Below are positions 29,417-36,915 of a DNA stretch of 64,000 bases, one piece after another. The notes under the pieces were generated by a model. It made no database searches. It saw only the letters and a list, made by a program, of their open reading frames with translations, and had not been told where the DNA came from. Positions within the stretch are counted from its first letter, which is position 1, and each line of letters opens with the position of its first letter. Position numbers and translations under genes: made by a program. Origin of the DNA: Hyphomicrobium sp. (GTDB lineage Bacteria; Pseudomonadota; Alphaproteobacteria; Rhizobiales; Hyphomicrobiaceae); NCBI GenBank assembly GCA_017512425.1, contig JAFWGI010000016.1, positions 248,001 through 312,000 on the forward strand, given 5' to 3'.

Positions 29417-29668
29417 ATGGCTGACCCAAAGATCATCACATCGTCGTTAAGCGGCCCCTTTACCGAGGGTGACACAACAGTCGACGTTCAAATCTATCGC
29501 CTGGAAGATACCGACTGGACCTTGGAGGTGATCGACGTCGATGGCACATCAACTGTGTGGAGCGACGAGTTCGAGTCGGCTGCCGACGCGATGGACGAAT
29601 TCTTGCTATGTGTAGAGGACCATGGCCTCGCCCGCATCATCGCCGCATCGCCGGTTTTGTGGAACTGA
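29417..29668 (+). CDS. Hypothetical acidic protein
   Basis: 83 residues from ATG 29417 (MADPKIITSSLSGPFTEGDT...). It is acidic, with alternating hydrophobic and polar stretches typical of a small beta-rich fold (TTVDVQIYRLEDTDWTLEV) and a C-terminal helix. No family recognised. It is the first gene after the recombinase module, divergent from it. The frame also opens at 29387. Confidence 0.6.
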   Translation: MADPKIITSSLSGPFTEGDTTVDVQIYRLEDTDWTLEVIDVDGTSTVWSDEFESAADAMDEFLLCVEDHGLARIIAASPVLWN

Positions 29669-29715
29669 GGCCGAGAAATGAGAGAGTGTCCGAGCAGTAC
29701 ATGGTGCGCTGGTCG

Positions 29716-29860
29716 CTAAGTGATTGCCTCAAGCCCCTTGGACTAGACAATGGTGAGCAACTTCAAAGGCGGGCCGCTCGACTTCTTTTCACCCGCTCCC
29801 ACTCGCGCACGAGCTTGGCACATATATGAGGCTCGCGAAACCGGCCTGGCTCACCCCGGC
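29716..29860 (-). pseudogene. Remnant of a HigA-type antitoxin gene
   Basis: On the minus strand this region still reads as the C-terminal part of the antitoxin at 25321-25650: the AKLVREWERVKRS piece matches AKLVSEWERGEKK, and the last residues GLEAIT with TAG are kept. The reading frame is broken and the N-terminal half is missing, so it is not functional. Confidence 0.7.
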
Positions 29861-30123
29861 GCGCTCGATTGAATAGCATGAGAAGTTGCGGGGCAATCAA
29901 GGCGACAAGTGCCGTGCCAGCCATCAGTGCAGCGATGAACCCATCGAACACAGCGGCTACGGCAGTGATGAGAACGAAGAATGATGGGGGAAGGCCTTTG
30001 CGCAGCAGCCCGCCCGCTACGTCCGCCTTAAGCACGGAAAAAACCACGGGCGCAAATCCTAACCGAATGGAGCGTCATGCCAACAATCAGCAGCGCTGTC
30101 GAAAGTAGGGCTGCTATTTTCAT
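29850..30123 (-). pseudogene. Decayed small membrane protein gene
   Basis: An ATG at 30123 with AGGAG 9 bases upstream starts MKIAALLSTALLIVGMTLHS, a clean membrane helix or signal, but stops after 31 residues at 30028. Another frame continues with two more hydrophobic helices (PPSFFVLITAVAAVFDGF and LMAGTALVALIAPQLLMLF). A single frameshift would join them into one small membrane protein. Its start overlaps the stop of the broken methyltransferase gene upstream (ATGA). Identity unknown. Confidence 0.4.
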
Positions 30124-30544
30124 GGGCGCGTCTCCTGTGGACGGATGTCATGCTTGGATCTCACCACGCGGGGCACGACATAGGGCACTCGCGCGCGATA
30201 GGCGCCAAATCTAGCGCCATAAAGATCAGCAAAGCGCCGCTCCTTGAGCAGCGGTGCCAGTAAGCAATAGGTGGTGAAACTGAGCGCCAATATCAGCTGA
30301 CCGGGTGTTCACACTGGTACCGTCTATAACGTCAGCGTGAACCCCATATAAATGGGCTGACGGATGAGCCGAAACAACCCCGTGGTTGGCATGTCGGGAA
30401 CACTGGGCGAATGTTTTGAAGAAGTGACAACCATCCCAACGCGCCCGACTGCACTTCGGCTCCTGCATCAAAGCTGGCTTTTGCGAGGACAGCCCAAGAG
30501 GCCACATACGCGATGCACACGACAACGAACGCTACAGTCGGCAT
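30120..30544 (-). pseudogene. Broken NnrU/isoprenylcysteine-methyltransferase-like gene
   Basis: The minus strand encodes a recognisable membrane methyltransferase-like protein: an N-terminal helix, ALGWLSLLQN, TTGLFRLIRQPIYMGF, then LLAPLLKERRFADLYG and YRARVPYVVP at the end, as in isoprenylcysteine methyltransferase/MddA-type proteins. It is interrupted by a frameshift near residue 50 and by TAG and TGA codons where family members carry Trp. It can no longer make the full protein. Confidence 0.7.
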
Positions 30545-30688
30545 AGCACCAACGCTGGGGTTGTGGTTGTGCTGACGCTCCTAGCGATCGATATGCCAAA
30601 ATCAGGAAAGCCATCATAGCTTCGTTAGGCCTGCGTCTGCTATAGTAGACTGTGCACGATCGAGATTTGCAGCTGCTGGAGATGGTTT

Positions 30689-31354
30689 GTGTCGATCCCT
30701 GACTGGACAAGCCACTTTCCTGGGCTGCGGAAGCTAGAGCCATCGATAGGACGCCCGCTTGTCGAGAACAGCAAGGTCGTGAAGCTAGCTGCTGGAACGC
30801 GCATTTTCGGTCCCGGTCAGTCGCCTGAAGCATATCTCCTGCTTCTCGATGGTACCGTTCGCGTGCAACAAGTTTCAGAGACAGGTCGGGAGATCGTCCT
30901 GTATCGCGTTTCAGCAGGCGAGAGTTGTGCTCTTACGACGGCATGCTTGATGGGCTACGAAGAATACCAAGCCGAGGGTGTTGCTGAAACAGATGTGCAG
31001 GCGGTCGCCATTCCGCGCACGACGTTCGACGAACTGATCGCGCGATCCGCAGAGTTTCGCCGCTTCGTATTCACGGCCTTCAGCATGCGCGTTACTAATC
31101 TCTTCAAGATCATTGATGAAGTTGCGTTCTCGCGTGTCGACATTCGCTTGGCGCAAAAGCTTCTGGAGCTTGCAGACAGCCAGGGTCGCGTCGCACTGAC
31201 GCATCAGCAGTTGGCCTCCGAGCTTGGCACCGCGCGCGAAGTCATAAGCCGTCAACTTCATGAATTCCAAAGGCGAAACTGGATCTCTGCGACTCGTGGC
31301 GAGATCAGCCTGGTGTCGATCAAGGATTTGCAGAAGCTCGCTGGCGCACCTTGA
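30689..31354 (+). CDS. Crp/Fnr-family regulator of the sulfur operon
   Basis: 221 residues from GTG 30689 (GGAG 7 bases upstream). The cyclic-nucleotide-binding-like fold covers ~25-140 and a winged helix ~150-210 (LTHQQLASELGTAREVISRQLHEF is the recognition region). It lacks the Fnr iron-sulfur Cys pattern but has Cys80 and Cys86 in GESCALTTACL, a spacing that suits redox or persulfide sensing by inference. It stands directly upstream of the sulfide-oxidation genes, with a palindrome between, and is probably their activator. Confidence 0.9.
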   Translation: MSIPDWTSHFPGLRKLEPSIGRPLVENSKVVKLAAGTRIFGPGQSPEAYLLLLDGTVRVQQVSETGREIVLYRVSAGESCALTTACLMGYEEYQAEGVAETDVQAVAIPRTTFDELIARSAEFRRFVFTAFSMRVTNLFKIIDEVAFSRVDIRLAQKLLELADSQGRVALTHQQLASELGTAREVISRQLHEFQRRNWISATRGEISLVSIKDLQKLAGAP

Positions 31355-31365
31355 TCCCAGTGCTT

Positions 31366-31380
31366 TGTGACTTCGTCACA
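31366..31380. promoter_or_regulatory. Palindromic operator TGTGAC-TTC-GTCACA
   Basis: A perfect 6-bp inverted repeat with a 3-base spacer, 51 bases before the DUF2892 start and 11 bases after the regulator stop. It resembles Crp/Fnr half-sites (TGTGA), so the upstream regulator is the likely binder. Confidence 0.65.
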
Positions 31381-31431
31381 TACGACAATACCGCTTTGGC
31401 CTAAGCAATCTCCAAGCACAGGAGAACTGCC

Positions 31432-31629
31432 ATGGCTTGTAATGTCGGAACCATCGATCGCACGCTCAGAATTGTAGTCGGTCTAGGCCTGCTGAGCCTC
31501 GTGTTCATCGGCCCGCAGACGCTTTGGGGGCTCGCCGGTCTGATACCGCTCATGACCGGAATCGCCAAATTCTGCCCCGCTTATTGTGCCGCAGGGCTGA
31601 GCACATGTGCGGCGCGAGATCACTCATGA
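31432..31629 (+). CDS. DUF2892 membrane protein
   Basis: 65 residues, DUF2892 (the membrane part of YgaP-type rhodaneses): MACNVGTIDRTLRIVVGLGLL, then a second helix LWGLAGLIPLMTGIAKFCPAY. Two helices with Cys at 3 and near the C-terminus (KFCPAYCAAGL). Such proteins accompany sulfur transfer genes. AGGAG precedes the ATG. First gene of the operon; the next gene overlaps it by ATGA. Confidence 0.88.
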   Translation: MACNVGTIDRTLRIVVGLGLLSLVFIGPQTLWGLAGLIPLMTGIAKFCPAYCAAGLSTCAARDHS

Positions 31630-31802
31630 CGACGGACGAAAGCAACGTTCTGATCAAGCTGTTCTTGTTTCCAGGCGACTTGGTTTGCGACTTGAGCGGC
31701 GTTGCGAAGAACAGCGACCATCGCCAAGTTCTGCGCTCGTTCATAAATACAATCGTCTGGAGCGCGATCGCCTCGGGCGTTGCACTTTGGGCTTTCTTGT
31801 GA
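31626..31802 (+). CDS. Small membrane protein in the sulfur operon
   Basis: 58 residues from ATG 31626, overlapping the DUF2892 stop (ATGA). The N-terminal half is cytoplasmic (LIKLFLFPGDLVCDLSGV) and the C-terminal half a single helix (TIVWSAIASGVALWAFL). No family recognised. Kept as a gene because of the coupling and the tight operon context. Confidence 0.6.
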   Translation: MTTDESNVLIKLFLFPGDLVCDLSGVAKNSDHRQVLRSFINTIVWSAIASGVALWAFL

Positions 31803-31818
31803 AGTTGGAAATCTCTCT

Positions 31819-32253
31819 ATGACAGCAACAGAATTCACACCCCACGCCTCAATTGTCGGCGGTATTCTGATTGGCGTTGCCGCTGTCTTGTTGATGGCGT
31901 TCACCGGGCGCATCGCAGGCGTAAGCGGTTTTGTGTCTCGACTCCTGCCACCCTATGCCGACGATCAAATAATCGTCCGGGTGATGTTTGTTGCGGGTCT
32001 GGTAGCGGCTGCGCCGCTCTACACTTTTTTCACCGGTGCCGGCGTTGCGCACGCTGTGACGGATAACGCGGCGCTTCTTATTGCCGGCGGCCTTCTCGTC
32101 GGCTTCGGCAGCGTGACGGGAAGCGGGTGCACGAGCGGCCATGGCGTGTGCGGTATCGCCCGACTTTCAGCTCGCTCACTCGCTGCAACAGCGGCTTTCA
32201 TGTCAACCGCTTTCGTGACCGTATTCATCTTGCGCCACGTTTCGGGAGGCTGA
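31819..32253 (+). CDS. YeeE/YedE family protein, first half transporter
   Basis: 144 residues, four membrane helices. The half-size YeeE/YedE domain has GGLLVGFGSVTGSGCTSGHGVCG, with the conserved Cys residues that pass sulfur species across the membrane in TsuA-like transporters. It pairs with the next gene, which carries the second half. The start ATG 31819 gives MTATEFTPHASIVGG, the usual N-terminus; the frame from 31780 is longer but unsupported. Confidence 0.9.
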   Translation: MTATEFTPHASIVGGILIGVAAVLLMAFTGRIAGVSGFVSRLLPPYADDQIIVRVMFVAGLVAAAPLYTFFTGAGVAHAVTDNAALLIAGGLLVGFGSVTGSGCTSGHGVCGIARLSARSLAATAAFMSTAFVTVFILRHVSGG

Positions 32254-32254
32254 C

Positions 32255-32713
32255 ATGCAGATTGCCCTTACATTCGTTGCGAGCTTGCTGTTCGGCTTGG
32301 GTCTCATCGTCTCCGGTCTCGCGAACCCTGCGAAAGTTCAAAACTTTCTCGACGTCGCAGGCGCATGGGATCCAAGTCTGGCGTTGACGATGGCTGCCGC
32401 AGTCACCACCACGGCATTGGGCTACGCTGTGATTTTCAAAAGGGCGCGGCCGATACTCGCCGAAGCATTTCAGCTGCCAGCGGCGACCGAAATTGACGGC
32501 AAACTACTTCTCGGAGCGTCGCTCTTCGGCGTTGGCTGGGGTCTTGTCGGATACTGCCCTGGCCCAGCCATCGTGGCCCTACCCATCGGTGGATATCAAA
32601 CCACAATTTTCCTCGCTGCCATGCTGACGGCAATGTTCGCAGCGCGCGTCCTGCCATCGCTTATCGCGCGGCGGGCAACAATGAAGCCCTCGGCTCAACA
32701 CAGAAATTCATAG
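32255..32713 (+). CDS. YeeE/YedE family protein, second half transporter
   Basis: 152 residues, four helices. Contains LFGLGLIVSGLANPAKVQNFLD and FGVGWGLVGYCPGPAIVAL with the conserved Cys. It starts one base after the preceding stop. Together the two halves form a split YeeE/YedE, as in bigR-type operons for sulfide detoxification. Transport of thiosulfate or persulfide is inferred from the family. Confidence 0.9.
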   Translation: MQIALTFVASLLFGLGLIVSGLANPAKVQNFLDVAGAWDPSLALTMAAAVTTTALGYAVIFKRARPILAEAFQLPAATEIDGKLLLGASLFGVGWGLVGYCPGPAIVALPIGGYQTTIFLAAMLTAMFAARVLPSLIARRATMKPSAQHRNS

Positions 32714-32723
32714 GAGAAGAACA

Positions 32724-33617
32724 ATGGGCACGATCCCTCAAACCGTCGATATGACCGTGAAGCCCGTGGTCAAAGGCTTCTTCGATGAAGCAACGAATAC
32801 TGTCAGCTATGTCGTCAAAGACCCGGCCTCAAAAGCATGCGCGATCATCGACAGCGTCATGGACATCGACTACGCGGCAGGCCGTATCAGCTACCAATCT
32901 GCCGACGAGATCATCCACTACGTTCAGGAACAAGGCTTGAATGTCGAATGGCTTATCGAAACCCACGCGCACGCCGATCATCTTTCCGCAGCGCCGTATA
33001 TCCAGGGCAAGCTCGGCGGAAAACTCGGCATCGGTGAAAACATCAAAATCGTACAAGAGGTCTTCGGCAAGATCTTCAATGAGGGCACTGAATTCCAGCG
33101 CGATGGCAGCCAGTTCGACCGGTTGTTCAAAGATGGCAATACCTACACCATCGGCAATCTGACAGTCTTCGCCATGCTTACACCTGGGCACACGCCTGCC
33201 TGCATGACGCACGTTGTCGGCAATGCCGCATTCGTCGGCGATACGCTTTTCATGCCCGACGGTGGCACTGCGCGTGCGGACTTCCCGGGTGGGGATGCAA
33301 AGGTACTCTTCCACTCGATCAAGCGCGTGCTCGCATTGCCGGACGAAATGCGGCTGTTCATGTGCCACGACTACGCGCCGGGTGGCCGCGAAATCAAATG
33401 GGAGACGTCCGTTGCCGAGCAGAAGGCAACGAACATACACGTTCGCGAAGGCGTTTCGGAAGGCGAGTTTGTCAAGATGCGTACTGAGCGCGACGCAACC
33501 CTCGGACTGCCGAAGCTAATAATTCCCTCAATCCAAGTGAATATTCGCGGCGGTCAGTTGCCTGAACCCGATGACAGCGGGAAGCGCTTCCTGAAGGTCC
33601 CTGTCAACGAACTCTAA
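32724..33617 (+). CDS. blh: ETHE1/Blh-like metallo-beta-lactamase hydrolase (persulfide dioxygenase family)
   Basis: 297 residues. The zinc/iron-binding signature HAHADH is at 81-86, with TPGHTPAC near 163 and VGDTLF (~200) for the third metal ligand. This matches ETHE1-type persulfide dioxygenases and the Blh protein of the Xylella/Agrobacterium bigR operon, which oxidise glutathione persulfide to sulfite. AGGAGAAG precedes the start. Works between SQR (makes persulfide) and the exporter for sulfite. Confidence 0.92.
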   Translation: MGTIPQTVDMTVKPVVKGFFDEATNTVSYVVKDPASKACAIIDSVMDIDYAAGRISYQSADEIIHYVQEQGLNVEWLIETHAHADHLSAAPYIQGKLGGKLGIGENIKIVQEVFGKIFNEGTEFQRDGSQFDRLFKDGNTYTIGNLTVFAMLTPGHTPACMTHVVGNAAFVGDTLFMPDGGTARADFPGGDAKVLFHSIKRVLALPDEMRLFMCHDYAPGGREIKWETSVAEQKATNIHVREGVSEGEFVKMRTERDATLGLPKLIIPSIQVNIRGGQLPEPDDSGKRFLKVPVNEL

Positions 33618-33638
33618 TCGAAAGCTTTAGCAGCTAAG

Positions 33639-35300
33639 ATGATCAAGAAACTGACGGATGAGCTGTCTGTCTCAGCGCAGATCGCTCCTGCTGATGTGGC
33701 GGAGATTGCATCGAGCGGCTTTCGTTCGATTATCACCAATCGCCCTGACGGCGAAGGCGCAGATCAGCCTTCCTATGCCGAGATTCAGATGGCAGCGCGA
33801 AAAGTCGGTTTGGCGACCGCGTATGTTCCTGTCAGCGCAGGAAAAGTCTCAGATAGCGACGCCGAAGCATTCAAGTCAGCGCTCGCCGAACTGCCCAAGC
33901 CGATCCTTGCTTACTGCCGGTCGGGTACGCGCTGCGCCACACTCTGGAGCCTAGCCGAAGCCGGAGAGCGCCCGCTCGCCGATATTTTGAGACGCACCAA
34001 GGATGCTGGCTATGACATGTCCGGCGTTGCAAGCCGCATTCAGAGTGACGCGCTCGCAAACAACGCACCAGCTGCGAAACATGACATCGTCATCGTTGGT
34101 GGCGGCGCCGCTGGCGCGGCCGTGGCAGCAAGCCTGCTTGCCCGAAAAAGCGATCTCGATATCGCCATCATCGATCCAGCCGACACGCATTATTATCAAC
34201 CTGGATGGACTTTGGTCGGTGCTGGTGTTTTCACCGCCAAGCAAACAGCCAAGCCTATGGCATCGATCGTTCCGCGCCGCGTCACCTGGATAAAAGCTGC
34301 CGTTGCAGGTTTCGAGCCAGACAATAATGAGGTCGTCATCGAAGGATGCCGCACCGTTGCGTACAATCATCTCATCGTCTGCCCCGGGATCAAGCTCAAT
34401 TGGGCTGGCATCGAGGGACTGACTGAAACACTCGGCAAGAATGGCGTCACATCAAATTACCGCTACGACCTCGCGCCCTACACTTGGAAACTCGTGCAAG
34501 AGTTGAAATCTGGTCACGCAATATTCACGCAGCCGCCCATGCCGATCAAATGTGCCGGAGCGCCGCAGAAAGCGATGTACTTATCGGCGGATCACTGGTT
34601 GCGCACCGGACGTTTGAGCGAGATCAACGTTTCGCTTTTTAACGCGGGTGCTGTTCTGTTTGGGGTGGCCGACTATGTCCCGGCGCTCATGGACTATGTG
34701 GAACGCTATCGTGCGACGCTAAATTTCAATCACACTTTGACGGCCATTGATGGGCCAGCAAAATTGGCGCGCTTCATACGCAACGCGCCGGATGGCTCCA
34801 AATCGACTGTCGAAACATCCTTCGACATGATCCACGTCTGCCCGCCGCAGATCGCGCCCGATTTCGTGCGCGCAAGCCCGCTCGCCGATGCAGCCGGATG
34901 GATCGACGTCGATCCGGCAACGCTGCGCCACAGGAAATACAGCAACGTCTTCGGGCTGGGCGACGTCACAAATACGCCGAATGCAAAGACGGCCGCCGCA
35001 GCACGCAAGCAAGCCCCTGTCGTCGCCGAAAATGTTCTGTTCGATAAGGGATTTCGACGTGCCGAGTGTGCCTATGACGGCTATGGATCCTGCCCGCTGA
35101 CCGTCGAGCGCGGCAAAGTCGTCCTTGCCGAGTTCACTTATGGCGGCAAGGTCTGCTCGTCATTTCCCAACTTCGTAATCGATGGCACAAAGCCGTCACG
35201 TCTCGCGTGGACGATGAAGGAGCGCATTTTGCCGCCAATCTACTGGCAGGCGATGCTAAAGGGCCGCGAGTGGATGGCAAGGCCCAAGGTCATGGCGTGA
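33639..35300 (+). CDS. DUF442 phosphatase/rhodanese domain fused to sulfide:quinone oxidoreductase
   Basis: 553 residues. Residues ~1-115 form a DUF442 domain with active-site loop YCRSGTRC (Cys93). Residues ~147-553 are an FAD-dependent SQR-type flavoprotein: DIVIVGGGAAGAAVAAS binds FAD, YYQPGWTLVGAGV and VCPGIKLNWAGIEG are type-specific, NVFGLGDVTNTP binds FAD near the C-terminus. SQR oxidises sulfide and hands electrons to quinone, making polysulfide. In many genomes these two parts are separate; here they are one polypeptide. The stop overlaps the next start (TGATG). Confidence 0.92.
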   Translation: MIKKLTDELSVSAQIAPADVAEIASSGFRSIITNRPDGEGADQPSYAEIQMAARKVGLATAYVPVSAGKVSDSDAEAFKSALAELPKPILAYCRSGTRCATLWSLAEAGERPLADILRRTKDAGYDMSGVASRIQSDALANNAPAAKHDIVIVGGGAAGAAVAASLLARKSDLDIAIIDPADTHYYQPGWTLVGAGVFTAKQTAKPMASIVPRRVTWIKAAVAGFEPDNNEVVIEGCRTVAYNHLIVCPGIKLNWAGIEGLTETLGKNGVTSNYRYDLAPYTWKLVQELKSGHAIFTQPPMPIKCAGAPQKAMYLSADHWLRTGRLSEINVSLFNAGAVLFGVADYVPALMDYVERYRATLNFNHTLTAIDGPAKLARFIRNAPDGSKSTVETSFDMIHVCPPQIAPDFVRASPLADAAGWIDVDPATLRHRKYSNVFGLGDVTNTPNAKTAAAARKQAPVVAENVLFDKGFRRAECAYDGYGSCPLTVERGKVVLAEFTYGGKVCSSFPNFVIDGTKPSRLAWTMKERILPPIYWQAMLKGREWMARPKVMA

Positions 35301-36106
35301 TGGTGGGCGAAGTGCTGACGCATGACCTCTTGGCCACGTTCTCAGGATCGCTCGTCGGTTTCGTCTTAGGTTTGATCGGCGGAGGCGGGTCGATTTTAGC
35401 GGTACCGCTCCTGGTCTATGTCGTGGGCGTGGCGTCACCTCACGTCGCAATCGGAACGAGCGCTGTCGCGGTTGCATTGAGCGCGCTCGCCAATCTTTGG
35501 GGCCATGCGCGTCAGGACCACGTTAAATGGCGCTGCGCGCTGGTCTTCGCCGCCGCAGGTGTCGTTGGCGCGGCACTTGGATCGACATTTGGCAAACAAT
35601 TCGACGGGCAAAAGTTGCTCGTGCTGTTTGGCGTTCTCATGATTATCATCGCGGCGGCAATGTTCTTCAAAAAGGCCGGAGATGGCGACGCGGCCGTCCG
35701 CTTGGATTGGTTTTCTGCGCCAGATTTGATGCCGCTGTTGCTCATCTACGGCGTCGGTGTCGGCGCGCTATCCGGATTCTTCGGGATTGGCGGCGGCTTT
35801 CTCGTCGTGCCGGGTCTGATTGCCGCGACCAACATGCCACTCATCTTCGCGATCGGCTCATCGTTGGTGTCGGTTGCGGCATTCGGCTTTACAACTGCTG
35901 GTAACTACGCGGTATCTGGATTGATCGACTGGCCGCTGGTTGCCTTCTTCCTCATCGGCGGCGTAGCAGGTGGCATGCTCGGGCGACTCGCAGCTGATGC
36001 CCTCGCAGGGCGCAAACAACTTTTGGCGCATGTCTTCGCGACGATCGTTGCAACAGTCGGGGTCTACGTCGTTTGGCGTGGTATGGGCGATTTGTTGTCG
36101 AAGTAA
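35300..36106 (+). CDS. TauE/SafE (TSUP) family sulfite exporter
   Basis: 268 residues, ~8 membrane helices in two halves. The N-terminal repeat has GFVLGLIGGGGSILAVPLLVY and the C-terminal one GALSGFFGIGGGFLVVPGLI, the duplicated TSUP motifs. The start overlaps the stop of the SQR gene. It probably exports sulfite or another sulfonate/sulfur oxyanion formed by the operon. It is the last gene of the unit. Confidence 0.92.
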   Translation: MVGEVLTHDLLATFSGSLVGFVLGLIGGGGSILAVPLLVYVVGVASPHVAIGTSAVAVALSALANLWGHARQDHVKWRCALVFAAAGVVGAALGSTFGKQFDGQKLLVLFGVLMIIIAAAMFFKKAGDGDAAVRLDWFSAPDLMPLLLIYGVGVGALSGFFGIGGGFLVVPGLIAATNMPLIFAIGSSLVSVAAFGFTTAGNYAVSGLIDWPLVAFFLIGGVAGGMLGRLAADALAGRKQLLAHVFATIVATVGVYVVWRGMGDLLSK

Positions 36107-36429
36107 TTTGATGATCCCACTAGCCTGCCCACGCCGTTGGCTCGACGGCAAGCCCGCCATGCAGACTCAGATTGGTGGTCTGCACCATGGCCACCGTCGA
36201 GCAATTTACTTGCTCGCACGAGCTCAACAGCACCAGTTCAGATTCGCATAATCGGGCTATTGCAGTGGTCAGAACAACAGGTCCTTATTCAGGTTATGAG
36301 CAGCAATGGAGCCGACGATGGTTCAGACAAGTCCTCGCCCATGCCGGGCCGGAGAGAAGTCAGTGCGCGGGACATCTCGCAACTTCTGTTTACTGGTGCG
36401 TTGCGGACGTAATCCCAGTAGGTTAGCGG
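36107..36429. other. Gap between the sulfur operon and the MerR gene
   Basis: 323 bases. No gene, terminator or repeat recognised. Confidence 0.35.
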
Positions 36430-36849
36430 TCATAGCTTGCTTAGATCGATCGGAGCCAGCGCTTCAATAATCCTGCACTCGGCAATGGTGCCGCAACCGC
36501 ACTGGCGGATGATGCTGTCAAGTTCGCGCCGCAGAGCCTTCAAATCGGCAAGCTTGCGGTCAACGTCCGTGAGGTGGTCACGCGCGATAACATCGACAGC
36601 CTCGCAGGAACGCTGCTTCTGATCCGACAGACCCAGAAGCTCTCTCACCTGCTCCAAGCCAAATCCTAGATCGCGGGCGCGGCGGATGAAGCTCAGCCGA
36701 CCGAGATCCTTGGCCCCATACGCACGATAGTTTCCGCTCGTCCTATCAGGCGCGGCAAGCAAACCGATCCGCTCGTAATAGCGGATTGTCTCCACCTTGG
36801 TGCCGGTTGCCTTGGACAAATCACCGATTGTTAGGACGCCTGAACTCAT
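36430..36849 (-). CDS. MerR/CadR-PbrR-type heavy metal regulator
   Basis: 139 residues from ATG 36849. An N-terminal MerR HTH (LTIGDLSKATGTKVETIRYYERIGLL), a long dimerisation helix, and a metal-binding end with Cys in QRSCEAV and the QCGCGTIAECRII tail. The pattern (one early Cys plus a C-terminal Cys group) fits CadR/PbrR/ZntR sensors of Cd, Pb or Zn. It is divergent from the P-type ATPase gene, sharing the promoter with the dyad at 36858-36878, and activates it in the usual MerR manner. Confidence 0.92.
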   Translation of the reverse strand: MSSGVLTIGDLSKATGTKVETIRYYERIGLLAAPDRTSGNYRAYGAKDLGRLSFIRRARDLGFGLEQVRELLGLSDQKQRSCEAVDVIARDHLTDVDRKLADLKALRRELDSIIRQCGCGTIAECRIIEALAPIDLSKL

Positions 36850-36854
36850 GAGTA

Positions 36855-36888
36855 TTGACCCTGTAGTTACTACAGGGTGCAATATGAT
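36855..36888 (+). promoter_or_regulatory. MerR-type promoter with 9-bp dyad
   Basis: Perfect inverted repeat ACCCTGTAG-TTA-CTACAGGGT (36858-36878) overlaps a -35 TTGACC (36855-36860). A -10-like CAATAT (36880-36885) gives a 19-base spacer, the elongated spacing of MerR-regulated promoters. It drives the P-type ATPase gene starting at 36916. Confidence 0.85.
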
Positions 36889-36915
36889 GTCTGAACGAAA
36901 GAAAGTCCAAAAAAC

